A stretch of DNA of 64,000 nt from an uncultured Nocardioidaceae bacterium (GCA_902805845.1 CADCUI010000001.1:1-64000); one strand, 5' to 3'. Shown: positions 30,007 through 39,295, counted from the stretch's first letter. Made by a program: numbers and translations. Notes: generated by a model from the letters alone, not told the origin.

Positions 30007-30471
30007 ATGGGTGACCGCGCCGACGCCGTACGCGAGGCGTACGCGACGTTTCCCGCGGACCCCGAGCCGGTGTGGGAGCTCTGCGCGGACGATGTCGTCC
30101 TCCACATCGCCGGGGACCATCCCCTGTCCGGGGACTACGTCGGCCTCGACGCCGCTCGTGGATACGTCACGGCGGTGATCGACGCGACCCACGGCAGAGG
30201 GGGATTCTCGGTCACCTCGGTCTTCACCGACGACGCCGGCGAGCTGCTGCTGGTGGAGGGAACGGCGTTCCACGGCGAGGAGCCGTTCGTCCGCACCGTG
30301 GTCCACCTGCTCCGCTTCGCCGACGACCGGTTGGTCGAGCTCTGGGAGAACCCCTTCGACCAGCGCGCCGAGGACCGCTTCTGGTCGGCGCGGATCCCAC
30401 CGCAGCGACGCCGGACCAGCTCCGTGCGCATCCCGGGTCAGCAGTCCCGGCCGCCTGCGCCGGCCCACTGA
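30007..30471 (+). CDS. SnoaL/NTF2-like protein
   Basis: A 154-residue protein of the NTF2-like/SnoaL superfamily. The opening helix ADAVREAYATFPADPEPVWELCADDVVLHIAG with the following LSGDYVGLDAARGYVTAV is the family layout, and VRTVVHLLRFADDRLVELWE is the typical late strand pair. GGAGGAGACGACG precedes the ATG. The C-terminal 25 residues are basic and disordered-looking. Such folds act as small hydrolases, isomerases or binding proteins; no function can be assigned. It stands alone between hsp20 and a convergent epimerase gene. Confidence 0.78.
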   Translation: MGDRADAVREAYATFPADPEPVWELCADDVVLHIAGDHPLSGDYVGLDAARGYVTAVIDATHGRGGFSVTSVFTDDAGELLLVEGTAFHGEEPFVRTVVHLLRFADDRLVELWENPFDQRAEDRFWSARIPPQRRRTSSVRIPGQQSRPPAPAH

Positions 30472-30480
30472 CCCGAAGGG

Positions 30481-31458
30481 TCACAACGCCGCCGCACGTC
30501 GCAGCACCTCGGCCTCCTGCTCGCGGGTGAGGCCGCCGACGTCGACCCCCGGCTCACTCCTCACCCAGGCAAGCGTGTCCCTGGCGGTGTCGGCGACCGG
30601 CCGGGTGGTCAGTCCCGCCGCCTTCGCCGGTCCAGGGTCGTGAGCCAGCATCCCGGCGTACTCGGTGGGCGGCAGCCAGACCGGCAGGGACCCCGGACCG
30701 GCCCACGGCTCGACCCCGAGCTCGAGGAGGCGGTCGGACCCGACCCACACGAGGTCGGGAGCTGTCCGCACGCCGGCGGCGACGTCCCCGAGGAACCCGC
30801 GCCAGTCGCCGATCTCCCCCACGGCATCGAGGACCCCGGTCACCCGGTCCTCGGCGCAGCGGGCCAACCAGGCGCCGAGGTCCCGGGCGTCGATGACCTG
30901 CACCGGCGCGTCGGCGGGCGCGGGTGCCAGCACCGGCCCTGGCCGGTTGAGCCGGACCGGCCAGTAGGTGAACCGGCCGCTGCGGTCCCCGGGTCCGACG
31001 ATGAGCCCGGGCCGGACCACCAACGACGTCCCCTCCGCCGCCCGGACCGCCTCCTCGCAGCCGCGCTTCATGCCGCCGTAGGCATCCGGTGAGGCCGTGA
31101 GGTCCACGTCCTCGTGGATCACGTCCAGCTCGGGAAGCCGCCCGGGGGCGCCGCCCGGCGTGGTGTGGTCGGCGTAGACGCTGACCGAGGAGACGTACAC
31201 GTGGTGGGCGGCTGTCGTGGCAGCGACCGCTGCGCGCACCCACGACGGCCGGGTCGCGACGTCGACCACGGCGTCGTACGTCCCCTCGAGCACCTGTGCG
31301 GGGTCCTGCACCGTCCGGTCCAGCGGGAGATGACGTACGCCGGCGGGCAGGGGGCTCGACCCGCGGCAGGCACAGGTCACCTGATGGCCACGGCGTACCG
31401 CCTCCTCGGCCACCGCACGCGAGAGGAAGGCGGTCCCGCCGAGCACCAGCAGTCGCAT
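30481..31458 (-). CDS. NAD-dependent epimerase/dehydratase family protein
   Basis: A 325-residue extended short-chain dehydrogenase. The dinucleotide site is VLGGTAFLSRAVAEEAVRRGH (GGTxFLGR with one change), SSVSVY supplies the catalytic Ser/Thr, and DAYGGMKRGCEEA gives the Tyr-x3-Lys pair. A reductase/epimerase acting on a nucleotide sugar or similar polyol is the class expectation; many close relatives are annotated only as NAD-dependent epimerase. It is followed 22 nt upstream by the glutathionyl-hydroquinone reductase, same strand, but no shared pathway is evident. Confidence 0.85.
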   Translation of the reverse strand: MRLLVLGGTAFLSRAVAEEAVRRGHQVTCACRGSSPLPAGVRHLPLDRTVQDPAQVLEGTYDAVVDVATRPSWVRAAVAATTAAHHVYVSSVSVYADHTTPGGAPGRLPELDVIHEDVDLTASPDAYGGMKRGCEEAVRAAEGTSLVVRPGLIVGPGDRSGRFTYWPVRLNRPGPVLAPAPADAPVQVIDARDLGAWLARCAEDRVTGVLDAVGEIGDWRGFLGDVAAGVRTAPDLVWVGSDRLLELGVEPWAGPGSLPVWLPPTEYAGMLAHDPGPAKAAGLTTRPVADTARDTLAWVRSEPGVDVGGLTREQEAEVLRRAAAL

Positions 31459-31483
31459 CGCCGCGTCCAGCGCCGGGGGCCGC

Positions 31484-32458
31484 TCAGCCCCGGCCGTGCG
31501 GCGTGGACCAGACCGACGTGTCCGGGCCTCGCGGGATCACCTGGGAGGGATTGATGTCGGAGTGCGTGACGTAGTAGTGCGCCTTGATCTCGTCGAAGTC
31601 GGTGTTCTCCCCGAACCCGGGCGTCTGGTAGAGGTCGCGGGAGTAGCCCCACAGGTTCGGCATCTCGGTCAGCTTGTTGCGGTTGCACTTGAAGTGCCCG
31701 TGGTAGACCGCGTCGAAGCGGACGAGCGTGGTGAAGAGGCGGACGTCTGCCTCGGTGATCGCCTCCCCCATCAGGTAGCGCCGGTCGGCCAGCCGCTCCT
31801 CGAGCCAGTCCATGGCGGTCCACAGCCGCTCGTAGGCCTCGTCGTACGCCTCTTGCGAGCCGGCGAAGCCGCACCGGTAGACGCCGTTGTTCACCTCGGT
31901 GAACACCCGTCTCATCACCTTCTCCATCTCGTCGCGGAGGTCGGCCGGCCACAGGTCAGGCGCGTCCTCCCGGTGGTGGTCGCGCCACTCGAAGAAGAAG
32001 TCGTGGGTGATCCACGGGAAGTCGTTGGTGACCACCTGCCTGGTGGCGACGTCCACGACCGCGGGGACGGTGATGCCGCGGGGGTAGTCCGGGATCCGGT
32101 TGAAGAACGCCTCCTGCAGCCGGTGGATGCCCAGGACCGGGTCGACACCGTCCGGGTCAAGGTCGAAGGTCCAGCTGTTCGCGTCGTGGGTCGGGCCCGG
32201 CGTTCCGAGCGAGATGACGTCCTCCAGCCCCAGGAGCTGCCGGACGATGATAGAGCGGGTGGCCCAGGGGCACGCCTTGGCGGCGACGAGCCGGTAACGC
32301 CCCGGCTCGACCGGCCAGGTCCGCACGTCCAGCTCGGCGCCCGACCAGGGATCGCGGCTGCGACCCGGTTCGGCCGTGATCCGGTCCGGGATGTAGTTCA
32401 TGTCCCGGTCGAAGGCCTTGCCCTTGGTGACGTAGGCCGGGGCCGTGTCGGTGCTCAT
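31484..32458 (-). CDS. Glutathionyl-hydroquinone reductase-like (ECM4/YqjG) protein
   Basis: A 324-residue omega-class glutathione S-transferase relative of the ECM4/YqjG type. The catalytic motif is KACPWATRSIIVRQLLGLED with the redox Cys in CPWA (about residue 63); the C-terminal helical domain shows EVNNGVYRCGFAGSQEAYDEAYERL and ITEADVRLFTTLVRFDAVYHGHFKCN, both conserved in the family. It would reduce glutathionyl- or, in mycothiol-using actinobacteria, mycothiol-type quinone adducts; the actual thiol partner is an open question because actinobacteria generally lack glutathione. Confidence 0.9.
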   Translation of the reverse strand: MSTDTAPAYVTKGKAFDRDMNYIPDRITAEPGRSRDPWSGAELDVRTWPVEPGRYRLVAAKACPWATRSIIVRQLLGLEDVISLGTPGPTHDANSWTFDLDPDGVDPVLGIHRLQEAFFNRIPDYPRGITVPAVVDVATRQVVTNDFPWITHDFFFEWRDHHREDAPDLWPADLRDEMEKVMRRVFTEVNNGVYRCGFAGSQEAYDEAYERLWTAMDWLEERLADRRYLMGEAITEADVRLFTTLVRFDAVYHGHFKCNRNKLTEMPNLWGYSRDLYQTPGFGENTDFDEIKAHYYVTHSDINPSQVIPRGPDTSVWSTPHGRG

Positions 32459-32501
32459 CGCTGTCCTCCCGCGTCGATGCCCCCGACGTACCCGGCCGGG
32501 G

Positions 32502-34280
32502 TCATGGGTAGTCCTGGCTCTCCGACCCGGTGAGGCAGCTGTCGCCGGCCACGAACGCCGGCACCGAGTGGAGGGCCATGAGGTCACAGTCGAAAAGGGC
32601 GTCGTCAGCGGGCCCGGCCACCTCCGCGTCGTCGAGCTCGTGCCAGCCGTCCTCCAGGCGCTTGAGGACGACGTGGTGGATCTCCCCGTCGCAGTCGACC
32701 TGCGTGGCCAGGGCGAAGCCGTCGGAGCGCACGCGACGGACCGCGAACGAGCCGGTCGGGCATCCGCTCGACGGGTCGCCGGCCGCGAGGAGCTCGAGCC
32801 GCTCCGCCAGGTAGCTGCGGAGCTCCGGGGTCCAGTCCCGCGGAGACGCCGCTTCGACGTCGTCGCCGACGCCGAAGACCAGTGGGGCACTCGTGTAGTC
32901 GAGCTCCTGCGGCGGTGGCTCGCCCAGCCAGATGCGGAAGGTGGAGTCACCGGTCTCCCCCGGGACGGCGGCCCAGGCGTCCGGCGAGCTCTCGAGAGCC
33001 GTCGACAACCCCTCCAGGGTCTCGGCGCCGACGCGGGAGACCAGCCGGTCGAGAGCGGGGTCTACGGCGGGGTCGGCCGCGGGGTCCTCTGCGACCGCGG
33101 CCGTCGTTCGTCGCAGCACGCCCGGCACGCAGCCGAAGGCGGTGGTCAGGATCCGTGCGGCGTTCGCCCGGTCGAGCGACGACGTCCCGTGCACCGGAGA
33201 CAGGCACCGGTGCAGATCTTGTACGCCGGGACTGGTGGGCGGGCCACCTGCAGGGCCACGCTCCAGGAGACCGGGGAGCCCGCGCGCCGCCCTCGCGACC
33301 CTCTTTCCAGCCGTGCCGTCGATGCGCGCCGCCACCTCGCGATAGACGTCCGCGCCCGCCACCAGCGACGACAGCGCCCACGCTGGGACCGTGACGGCGG
33401 CGGCGACCTCGGCGCGCTGCTCCTCCGACGCCTCCGACGGCACCGTCGACCCCGTGTCGTCCGTGAGGGCGCCGACCGGCAGCCTGAGGGCCACGGTCTC
33501 GCCGGCCGCGAGCAGCCGGGCGGCGGTGCCGGGTTCCGGCGGTGCCTCCAGACCGAGCAGACCGTTCACCCCCGTGACCGGGAGCGCGTCGCCCAGGGCC
33601 TGCCAGCCTTCCGGATAGCTGACCTCCTGGTAGAGCCGGGTGTCGTTGGTGACCTTGAGCACCGCACCCCTGTCGTCGGCACCCAGGCACCAGCGCACCT
33701 GCTTGCCCGCGTCGCCGCCCGAGTCGAGGTCGACGGCCTCGTCGGCGCACGAGGGTGGCTTCGCGCCCGAGGTCGCCGACACCCGGCCGACGAACTCGTC
33801 GACGAAGCCGTTCAGCCACGCCGTCGTGTCGACCCGTGCGAGGAACCCGGCGGTCGGCTCGGTGAACTCCGCTGCCAGCCGTCGGCGACGGTCCTGCCAG
33901 GCCGCCGGCAGCCACGTCCAGCCGCCGCCCGGCTGCCGCCAGACCACCGCAAGGACGTCGCCGCGACGCAGCCCCTCGGGCGCGGGGAAGGAGATCGTGG
34001 CCGGCGCGGTCAGTGACCCCCCCTCGAGCAGCACAGCAGCCGCGGGACCGAGCGGCTCGACACCCGAGGGCACGTCGTCGGGCAGCGTCGCCGGCCCCAG
34101 TGTCACGGTGCCTCCGGACGCGGAGCCGGGCGGGATGTGCAACGTGGCGTCGACGGTCGTCAGGGTGGTGGCGTGCACCGGGTCGACGTCGGTCGAGACC
34201 AGGGCGGTGCCCTCGTCGGAGCAGGCCGAGATGGAGCCCACCAGCGCCAGCGCCAGGGCCGCCGCGGTCCGACGTCGCAT
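32502..34280 (-). CDS. Large lipoprotein of unknown function
   Basis: A 592-residue exported lipoprotein. MRRRTAAALALALVGSISAC has a signal peptide and lipobox (ISAC, Cys20), so it should be anchored outside the membrane. The first 130 mature residues look like a ZU5-like beta domain (HIPPGSASGGTVTLGPATL, WRQPGGGWTWLPAAWQD); the remainder contains Cys pairs (SCADEAVDL, WCLGA, HRCLSP, FGCVPG, SGCPTG, VDCDGE) suited to disulfides, and a helical middle. I do not recognise it as a named family. The length and domain variety suggest a surface-exposed binding or sensing protein. Confidence 0.65.
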   Translation of the reverse strand: MRRRTAAALALALVGSISACSDEGTALVSTDVDPVHATTLTTVDATLHIPPGSASGGTVTLGPATLPDDVPSGVEPLGPAAAVLLEGGSLTAPATISFPAPEGLRRGDVLAVVWRQPGGGWTWLPAAWQDRRRRLAAEFTEPTAGFLARVDTTAWLNGFVDEFVGRVSATSGAKPPSCADEAVDLDSGGDAGKQVRWCLGADDRGAVLKVTNDTRLYQEVSYPEGWQALGDALPVTGVNGLLGLEAPPEPGTAARLLAAGETVALRLPVGALTDDTGSTVPSEASEEQRAEVAAAVTVPAWALSSLVAGADVYREVAARIDGTAGKRVARAARGLPGLLERGPAGGPPTSPGVQDLHRCLSPVHGTSSLDRANAARILTTAFGCVPGVLRRTTAAVAEDPAADPAVDPALDRLVSRVGAETLEGLSTALESSPDAWAAVPGETGDSTFRIWLGEPPPQELDYTSAPLVFGVGDDVEAASPRDWTPELRSYLAERLELLAAGDPSSGCPTGSFAVRRVRSDGFALATQVDCDGEIHHVVLKRLEDGWHELDDAEVAGPADDALFDCDLMALHSVPAFVAGDSCLTGSESQDYP

Positions 34281-34396
34281 GGAATGTCCCAGCTTCCTCC
34301 GCGTGGCGCCGGGCGCGCCCACACGCACACGCTAGGGCTGATCCGCTGTCGCCACCGGGGAATCGGCACAGCCGGAGTCGGCCGCCCTGCGGGCTC

Positions 34397-34402
34397 TAGG
34401 CT
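34397..34402 (+). promoter_or_regulatory. -10 hexamer TAGGCT, leaderless start of EamA transporter
   Basis: TAGGCT, 6 nt, then the GTG at 34409; identical in sequence and spacing to the NYN-like gene at 8930. Confidence 0.45.
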
Positions 34403-34408
34403 CGACCG

Positions 34409-35266
34409 GTGTCGTCGTCAGCCCGGGCCGTGTGGTTCGTCCTCGCCGGGATCGCCTCGGTGCAGGTGGGGGCAGCGCTCTCGAAGGGGCTCTTCGACCG
34501 CGTCGACCCCACCGCGATGGTCTGGCTCCGCCTCGGGTTCTCCGCGCTGATCCTGGTGGCCGCCGCCCGGCCCGCGCTACGGGGGCGGAGTGCCGGTGAC
34601 TGGGGCGTCGTCCTGGCGTTCGGGGCCACCCTCGCGGTCATGAATTGGGCGATCTATCAGTCCTTCGCCCGGATCCCCCTCGGGGTCGCCGTCACGATCG
34701 AGCTCCTCGGGCCGCTGCTGCTGTCACTGGCCCTGTCCCGCCGGGTCACCGACCTGGTCTGGGTGCTGCTCGCCGCGGCCGGTGTCGGAGCACTCGGGCT
34801 TCGAAGCGGCGATGCGGGCGTGACGGTGGCCGGCGTGCTCTTCGCCCTGCTGGCGGGGCTGGCGTGGGCGACGTACATCCTTCTCAGCGCGGCGACCGGA
34901 CGTCGGTGGCCCGGACTGTCGGGGCTCGCGGTGGCCAGCGTGGTGGGCGCCCTGGGCCTGGCGCCTCTCGCGATCACCGCGGATGCCGCGGCGCTGGGTG
35001 ACCCGACGGTGCTGGTCATCGGGCTGGTCGTCGCCGTGCTGTCGTCGGTCGTCCCCTACGCCCTCGACCTGGCAGCGCTGCGGACCCTGTCCACCAAGGT
35101 CTTCGGCATCCTCATGAGCCTCGAGCCCGCCGCCGCCGCACTCGCCGGGCTGGTGCTGCTCCAGGAGAACCTGGGTGCCCTGCAGTGGCTCGCGATCGGA
35201 TGTGTGGTGGCCGCCAGCGCCGGTGTCACCCGTTCGACCTCCATGGACGTGGCCGCGCCCGTGTAG
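34409..35266 (+). CDS. EamA-family (DMT) transporter
   Basis: A 285-residue drug/metabolite transporter with ten predicted membrane spans, composed of two EamA repeats (about residues 10-130 and 145-275). The first repeat has VQVGAALSKGLFDRVDPTAMVWLRL, close to RhtA-type threonine/homoserine exporters, and the second ends with TKVFGILMSLEPAAAALAGLVLL, the conserved SLEP motif. Substrates in this family range from amino acids to nucleotide sugars, and none can be chosen here. GTG start without a ribosome site, consistent with leaderless expression. Confidence 0.9.
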   Translation: MSSSARAVWFVLAGIASVQVGAALSKGLFDRVDPTAMVWLRLGFSALILVAAARPALRGRSAGDWGVVLAFGATLAVMNWAIYQSFARIPLGVAVTIELLGPLLLSLALSRRVTDLVWVLLAAAGVGALGLRSGDAGVTVAGVLFALLAGLAWATYILLSAATGRRWPGLSGLAVASVVGALGLAPLAITADAAALGDPTVLVIGLVVAVLSSVVPYALDLAALRTLSTKVFGILMSLEPAAAALAGLVLLQENLGALQWLAIGCVVAASAGVTRSTSMDVAAPV

Positions 35267-35342
35267 TGCCGCACCTCAGGCCCGCGTGTACCGGCGGATG
35301 GTCGCCGGCACGGACACGTGCATCAGCCCATCGCCCCCGGCT

Positions 35343-35371
35343 TTGACTTGGCTGCACCGCTTGTCCATGCT
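35343..35371 (+). promoter_or_regulatory. Promoter of the transpeptidase gene
   Basis: TTGACT (35343-35348), a 17-nt spacer, then CATGCT (35366-35371), ending 8 nt before the ATG. The -35 is one base off consensus; the start codon would be at or near the 5' end of the mRNA. Confidence 0.45.
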
Positions 35372-35379
35372 GGCACGCC

Positions 35380-37233
35380 ATGCGTGCCCTTCTCGCCGGT
35401 CTGCTCCTGGCGCTCACCGTCCTGACCGGCTGCACAGGAGGCGACGGCGAGGCGCAGAGGAGCGCGGACCGGGTCGCCGCCGCGCTCTCGGAGGGCCGGC
35501 TCGCCGCGGAGCTGTTCGGGGGGCGCTCGCCGCAGGCGGCGTACGACGACGTGGTCGGCGGGCTCGGCGACGTGTCCCCCGAGGTCTCGGCCGGAACCGT
35601 CGACGAGGAGGACGACACCGCCACCGTCGCGCTCACCTGGCGCTGGGACCTGCGTGGGCACGAGTGGCGCTACACCACACGGGCCGTCCTCGACCGGACC
35701 GGCGAGACGTGGCGGGCCGCCTGGGACCCCGCGATCGTGGAGCCGACGCTCCGCGAGGGGGAGACACTCGACCGGTCGACGCTCCTTGCCCGCCGTGGTG
35801 ACATCCTCGGCGCGCGCGGCAGCCGGATCGTCACCGACCGCACCGTGCTGCGCTTCGGGATCGACAAGACGCGCGTCGCGCCGCCCAGGGCCGCAGCGAG
35901 CGCGAGACGGCTTGCCGCGATCGTGGGCGTCGACCCTGCCGGCTTCGTCACGGCGGTGCGAGCAGCGGGCGCGGAAGCGTTCGTCGAGGCGATCGCCCTG
36001 CGACCTGAGGACGCGACCGCCCTCGACCCGAGCTACGACCAGGTCGCCGGGGTCTCGGTGATCAAGGAGAAGACGCCGCTGGCGCCGACGAGGGACTTCG
36101 CCGCCGCGGTCCTCGGCCGGGTCGGTGCCGCCACCGCCGAGCTGGTCGAGCAGTCGGACGGCCGGATCCAGCCCGGTGACGTGGTGGGTCTCTCCGGGCT
36201 GCAGGCGCGCTACGACGAGGAGCTCGCGGGCACCCCGGGAGTCACGGTGGAGGCGGTCACGCAGGAACAGGACGAGGAGGAGCGGCGGACGCTCTTCACC
36301 GCGGAACCGGTCCACGGCCGGCCCCTGCGGACGACGCTGGACCCGTCACTGCAGACCAAGGCCGAGCGGGTGCTCGCCGTCCCCGACCCGGACAGCCCCG
36401 GACCCGCGACGGCGATCGTCGCGATCCGCCCGTCCACGGGTGCCGTCCTGGCCGCCGCGAACGGCGCCGGGGCCGACGGTCAGAACGTCGCCACCTACGG
36501 CCAGTCCGCTCCCGGCTCGACCTTCAAGGTCATCTCCTCGCTGGCCCTGCTGCGCAGCGGACTGGCCCCGGACAGCCCGGTGCAGTGTCCGCCGGCGCTC
36601 ACCGTGGACGGCAAGCGGTTCGAGAACTATGACGACTACCCCGCCGGGGAGCTCGGCACGATCTCGCTCCGCGAGGCGGTCGCGCACTCCTGCAACACCG
36701 CGTTCATCGGCCAGCGGAAGCGGCTCACTCCCGAGGCGCTGACAGACGCCGCGGAGTCGCTCGGTCTCGGCGTGGACTTCGACCTCGGCTTCCCGGCTTA
36801 CTTCGGCCAGGTGCCCGAGCCCAGGAGCGACACCGAGGCGGCCGCAGACCTGATCGGCCAGGGCACGGTGCTCGCCTCACCCCTGGTGATGGCCGCCGTG
36901 ACGGCGTCGGTCGCGGCCGGCCGGACCGTCGTACCGCATCTGCTCGTCGACCAGGCGCCGGAGGCGGACCCGGCGACGCCGCTGAGGCAGGGCGAGGCGG
37001 CCGCCCTGCGCACCCTCATGCGTGCGGTCGTGACCGAGGGGTCGGGAAGCGTCCTGGCCGCGCTGCCGGGCGAGATCGGCGCCAAGACCGGCACCGCGGA
37101 GTACGGCGCGGACGGGCAGACCCACGCCTGGATGGTGGCGTTCCGTGGCGACCTCGCGGTGGCCGTGTTCGTGGAGACCGGCGAGTCCGGTTCCAGCACA
37201 GCGGGGCCGCTGTTGCGGAGCTTCCTGCAGTGA
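35380..37233 (+). CDS. Lipoprotein class B penicillin-binding protein (transpeptidase)
   Basis: A 617-residue lipoprotein: signal peptide and lipobox LTGC (Cys18). Residues about 25-130 form an NTF2-like MecA N-terminal domain, then a PBP dimerisation domain, and the transpeptidase from about 320. The three catalytic motifs are complete: STFK with nucleophile Ser380, SCN (HSCNTAFIG) and KTGT near residue 570. It should cross-link peptidoglycan on the outer face of the membrane. The MecA-type N-terminal domain occurs in low-affinity PBPs, but resistance cannot be inferred. Leaderless-type promoter upstream. Confidence 0.93.
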   Translation: MRALLAGLLLALTVLTGCTGGDGEAQRSADRVAAALSEGRLAAELFGGRSPQAAYDDVVGGLGDVSPEVSAGTVDEEDDTATVALTWRWDLRGHEWRYTTRAVLDRTGETWRAAWDPAIVEPTLREGETLDRSTLLARRGDILGARGSRIVTDRTVLRFGIDKTRVAPPRAAASARRLAAIVGVDPAGFVTAVRAAGAEAFVEAIALRPEDATALDPSYDQVAGVSVIKEKTPLAPTRDFAAAVLGRVGAATAELVEQSDGRIQPGDVVGLSGLQARYDEELAGTPGVTVEAVTQEQDEEERRTLFTAEPVHGRPLRTTLDPSLQTKAERVLAVPDPDSPGPATAIVAIRPSTGAVLAAANGAGADGQNVATYGQSAPGSTFKVISSLALLRSGLAPDSPVQCPPALTVDGKRFENYDDYPAGELGTISLREAVAHSCNTAFIGQRKRLTPEALTDAAESLGLGVDFDLGFPAYFGQVPEPRSDTEAAADLIGQGTVLASPLVMAAVTASVAAGRTVVPHLLVDQAPEADPATPLRQGEAAALRTLMRAVVTEGSGSVLAALPGEIGAKTGTAEYGADGQTHAWMVAFRGDLAVAVFVETGESGSSTAGPLLRSFLQ

Positions 37234-37260
37234 GCCGTGGTGGCGTGCCAGGGCTGGGCG

Positions 37261-37656
37261 TCAGCGCTCCTGACGGCGGTCGTCGGTCGGCGTCGCCAGG
37301 TGCACCGGAGGACTGCCCGTCGGACGGTCCTCGGCCGGCGCGGCCCGTTGTGCCGGCGGGCTCTCCCCGGCGTGGTCGTCGGCGGGCGCGGGCCAGCGCG
37401 CCGGCGAGCCGTCCGCCGGCTCGTCGTCCGAGGCGTACTCGCGCACGATGTGGACCTGCCGCTTGGGGTCCGACAGGTCGTCGATGACTCGAGTCTCCCG
37501 GAGTCTGCCACCGGCCTTCCGCGCCTGGTAGACGAACGCCAGGCCGCCGAGCATGAGGATCACGCCCATCTTCTGGAGATCGACCGCTTCGGTGTCCCCC
37601 CTGACCGCGAACGCGAAGATCGCGCCGATCACGATGAGGAGGATGCCCGACACCAT
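37261..37656 (-). CDS. DUF6458 small membrane protein
   Basis: A 131-residue protein with two membrane spans at the N-terminus (GILLIVIGAIFAFAV and MGVILMLGGLAFVY, about residues 3-18 and 30-45), a short cytosolic core (RLRETRVIDDLSDPKRQVHIVREYA), and a Pro/Ala-rich tail of about 55 residues. The first part matches DUF6458 as I recall it; the function is unknown. AAGGAG is seated 8 nt before the ATG. It is convergent with the transpeptidase gene. Confidence 0.75.
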   Translation of the reverse strand: MVSGILLIVIGAIFAFAVRGDTEAVDLQKMGVILMLGGLAFVYQARKAGGRLRETRVIDDLSDPKRQVHIVREYASDDEPADGSPARWPAPADDHAGESPPAQRAAPAEDRPTGSPPVHLATPTDDRRQER

Positions 37657-37806
37657 CGCGCGCTCCTTCCGTTGCCCCCGGGCACCGTGCCCAGGCCCCG
37701 GGAGCCGACAACGTCGCCCCGACGTCAACCCACAGCCTCCCACAGCACCGCGCCGGGAGGCAGCAAGGGAGAACCCGAGCGGGAGATCGGCTGAGGGCCC
37801 GGCTCC

Positions 37807-39288
37807 TCACGGCGGGTCGGAACCCCGACGGGCCTCCTGCGCCACGACCTGGTCGAGGTCTGCAAGCCGTTCCAGACCAAGGAGCGGCCGGCGCATCCGC
37901 GCGTTGCCGGCGAGCCGCTCGCGGTTGTGGGCCAGGAAGGCCCAGTACCCGGCGGTGTAGGGGCAGGCGTCCTTCCCGAGCCGCTTCTTCGGCTTGAAGC
38001 GGCAGCCGCCGCAGTAGTCGCTCATCCGGTCGATGTAGGAGCCCGCCGACGTGTACGGCTTGGTGGCCAACGCGCCACCGTCGGCGTGCTGCGACATGCC
38101 GACCACGTTCGCGACCATCACCCAGTCGTAGCCGTCGACGAACGAGCGGTGGAACCACTCGGTCACCTGCAGCGGGTCCCAGCCACGCTGCAGCGCGTAG
38201 CTGCCGAGCACCATGAGCCGGGGGATGTGGTGCACCCAGCCGTCGTCGCGGAGGTTGGTGAGGACGTCGGACAGGCAGCGCGCTGCGGTCGCATCGCCGT
38301 CGAGGTCGTCGAACCAGTCCGGGAGGTCGGCGGTTGCTCCCAGGGCGTTGGCGTGCCGGTAGTCGTCGCCGAAGTGCCAGTACAGGTGCCACATGTACTC
38401 CCGCCACCCCATGACCTGGCGGACGAAACCCTCGACGCTGGCGAGCCCGACACCGCCGCTGCGCCACCGCTGCTCGGCGCGCGCCACCACCTCGGCGGGG
38501 TCGAGGAGGCCCAGGTTCTGCGGCGCCGAGACAAGGGAGTGGGCCATCCACCGGTCGGTGCTGAGCATGGCGTCCTCGTACGGACCGAAGGCCTCGAGCC
38601 GGTGCTCCAGGAAGTGGTCGAGGACGGCGCCGGCCTCCTGCGTCGTCGCGGCGAACCGGCGGGGGCCGTCCCGGCCCACGAACCGGATGCCGTCGCGTTC
38701 CCAGGCGTCGAGGTCACACCGAACCTGGGAGTCGATGTCGTCCTCCTCCGGCCACCACGGCTCGGGCGTCCCGAGCGTGGCGTCCTTCGGCGGCGGCTCA
38801 CGGTTGTCGGTGTCGAAGTTCCAGCGGCCGCCGGCGGGCTCGTCGCCGTCCATGAGGACGCCCAGTCGGCGGCGGGCGTCACGGTAGAAGTCCTCCATGA
38901 GCAGTCGCTTCGAGCCTCGGCCGGCAGCCCACCGCTCGAACTCGTCGCGGGCGGTGAGGAAGCCGCGTGCCGGCAGCACCTCGATGGGCCGCTCCTCGGC
39001 GAGCTGCTCGACGAAGCGGACCGCGGCGAAGCTGGTCGGCTGCAGCACCTGGATCGGACCCTCGACCCGGGCCAGCGCCTCCCGGTAGGTCCCGGTCTGG
39101 AGGTAGGTGACACGGTCACCGAGCTCGGCGGCGCGGTGCCGCATCGCCGAGAGCACCAGGTGCGCCTTCTGCCGGTGGAACCGTCGGCGGCGGAACACTG
39201 CCTGCGACTCGACGAGGAGCAGCGGCCCGTCGTGGTCGTCGGCGAAGTGCGGACCCAGCTGGTCCCCGAAAAGCCACCGCGTCGTCAC
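37807..39288 (-). CDS. Iron-sulfur cryptochrome/photolyase (PhrB-like FeS-BCP)
   Basis: A 493-residue photolyase of the iron-sulfur class (DUF523-type annotation: deoxyribodipyrimidine photolyase-related). N-terminal Rossmann-like domain (TTRWLFGDQLGPHF), a helical FAD domain, and four Cys at residues 338, 426, 429 and 442 whose spacing (88, 3, 13) equals that of the 4Fe-4S ligands 350, 438, 441 and 454 of Agrobacterium PhrB. Conserved blocks include RQVMGWREYMWHLYW, HHIPRLMVLGSYALQRGWDP and NVVGMSQHADGG. It should repair (6-4) photoproducts with light. Start is GTG without a ribosome site, downstream of TAACCT. Confidence 0.93.
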   Translation of the reverse strand: MTTRWLFGDQLGPHFADDHDGPLLLVESQAVFRRRRFHRQKAHLVLSAMRHRAAELGDRVTYLQTGTYREALARVEGPIQVLQPTSFAAVRFVEQLAEERPIEVLPARGFLTARDEFERWAAGRGSKRLLMEDFYRDARRRLGVLMDGDEPAGGRWNFDTDNREPPPKDATLGTPEPWWPEEDDIDSQVRCDLDAWERDGIRFVGRDGPRRFAATTQEAGAVLDHFLEHRLEAFGPYEDAMLSTDRWMAHSLVSAPQNLGLLDPAEVVARAEQRWRSGGVGLASVEGFVRQVMGWREYMWHLYWHFGDDYRHANALGATADLPDWFDDLDGDATAARCLSDVLTNLRDDGWVHHIPRLMVLGSYALQRGWDPLQVTEWFHRSFVDGYDWVMVANVVGMSQHADGGALATKPYTSAGSYIDRMSDYCGGCRFKPKKRLGKDACPYTAGYWAFLAHNRERLAGNARMRRPLLGLERLADLDQVVAQEARRGSDPP

Positions 39289-39295
39289 CTGAGCA

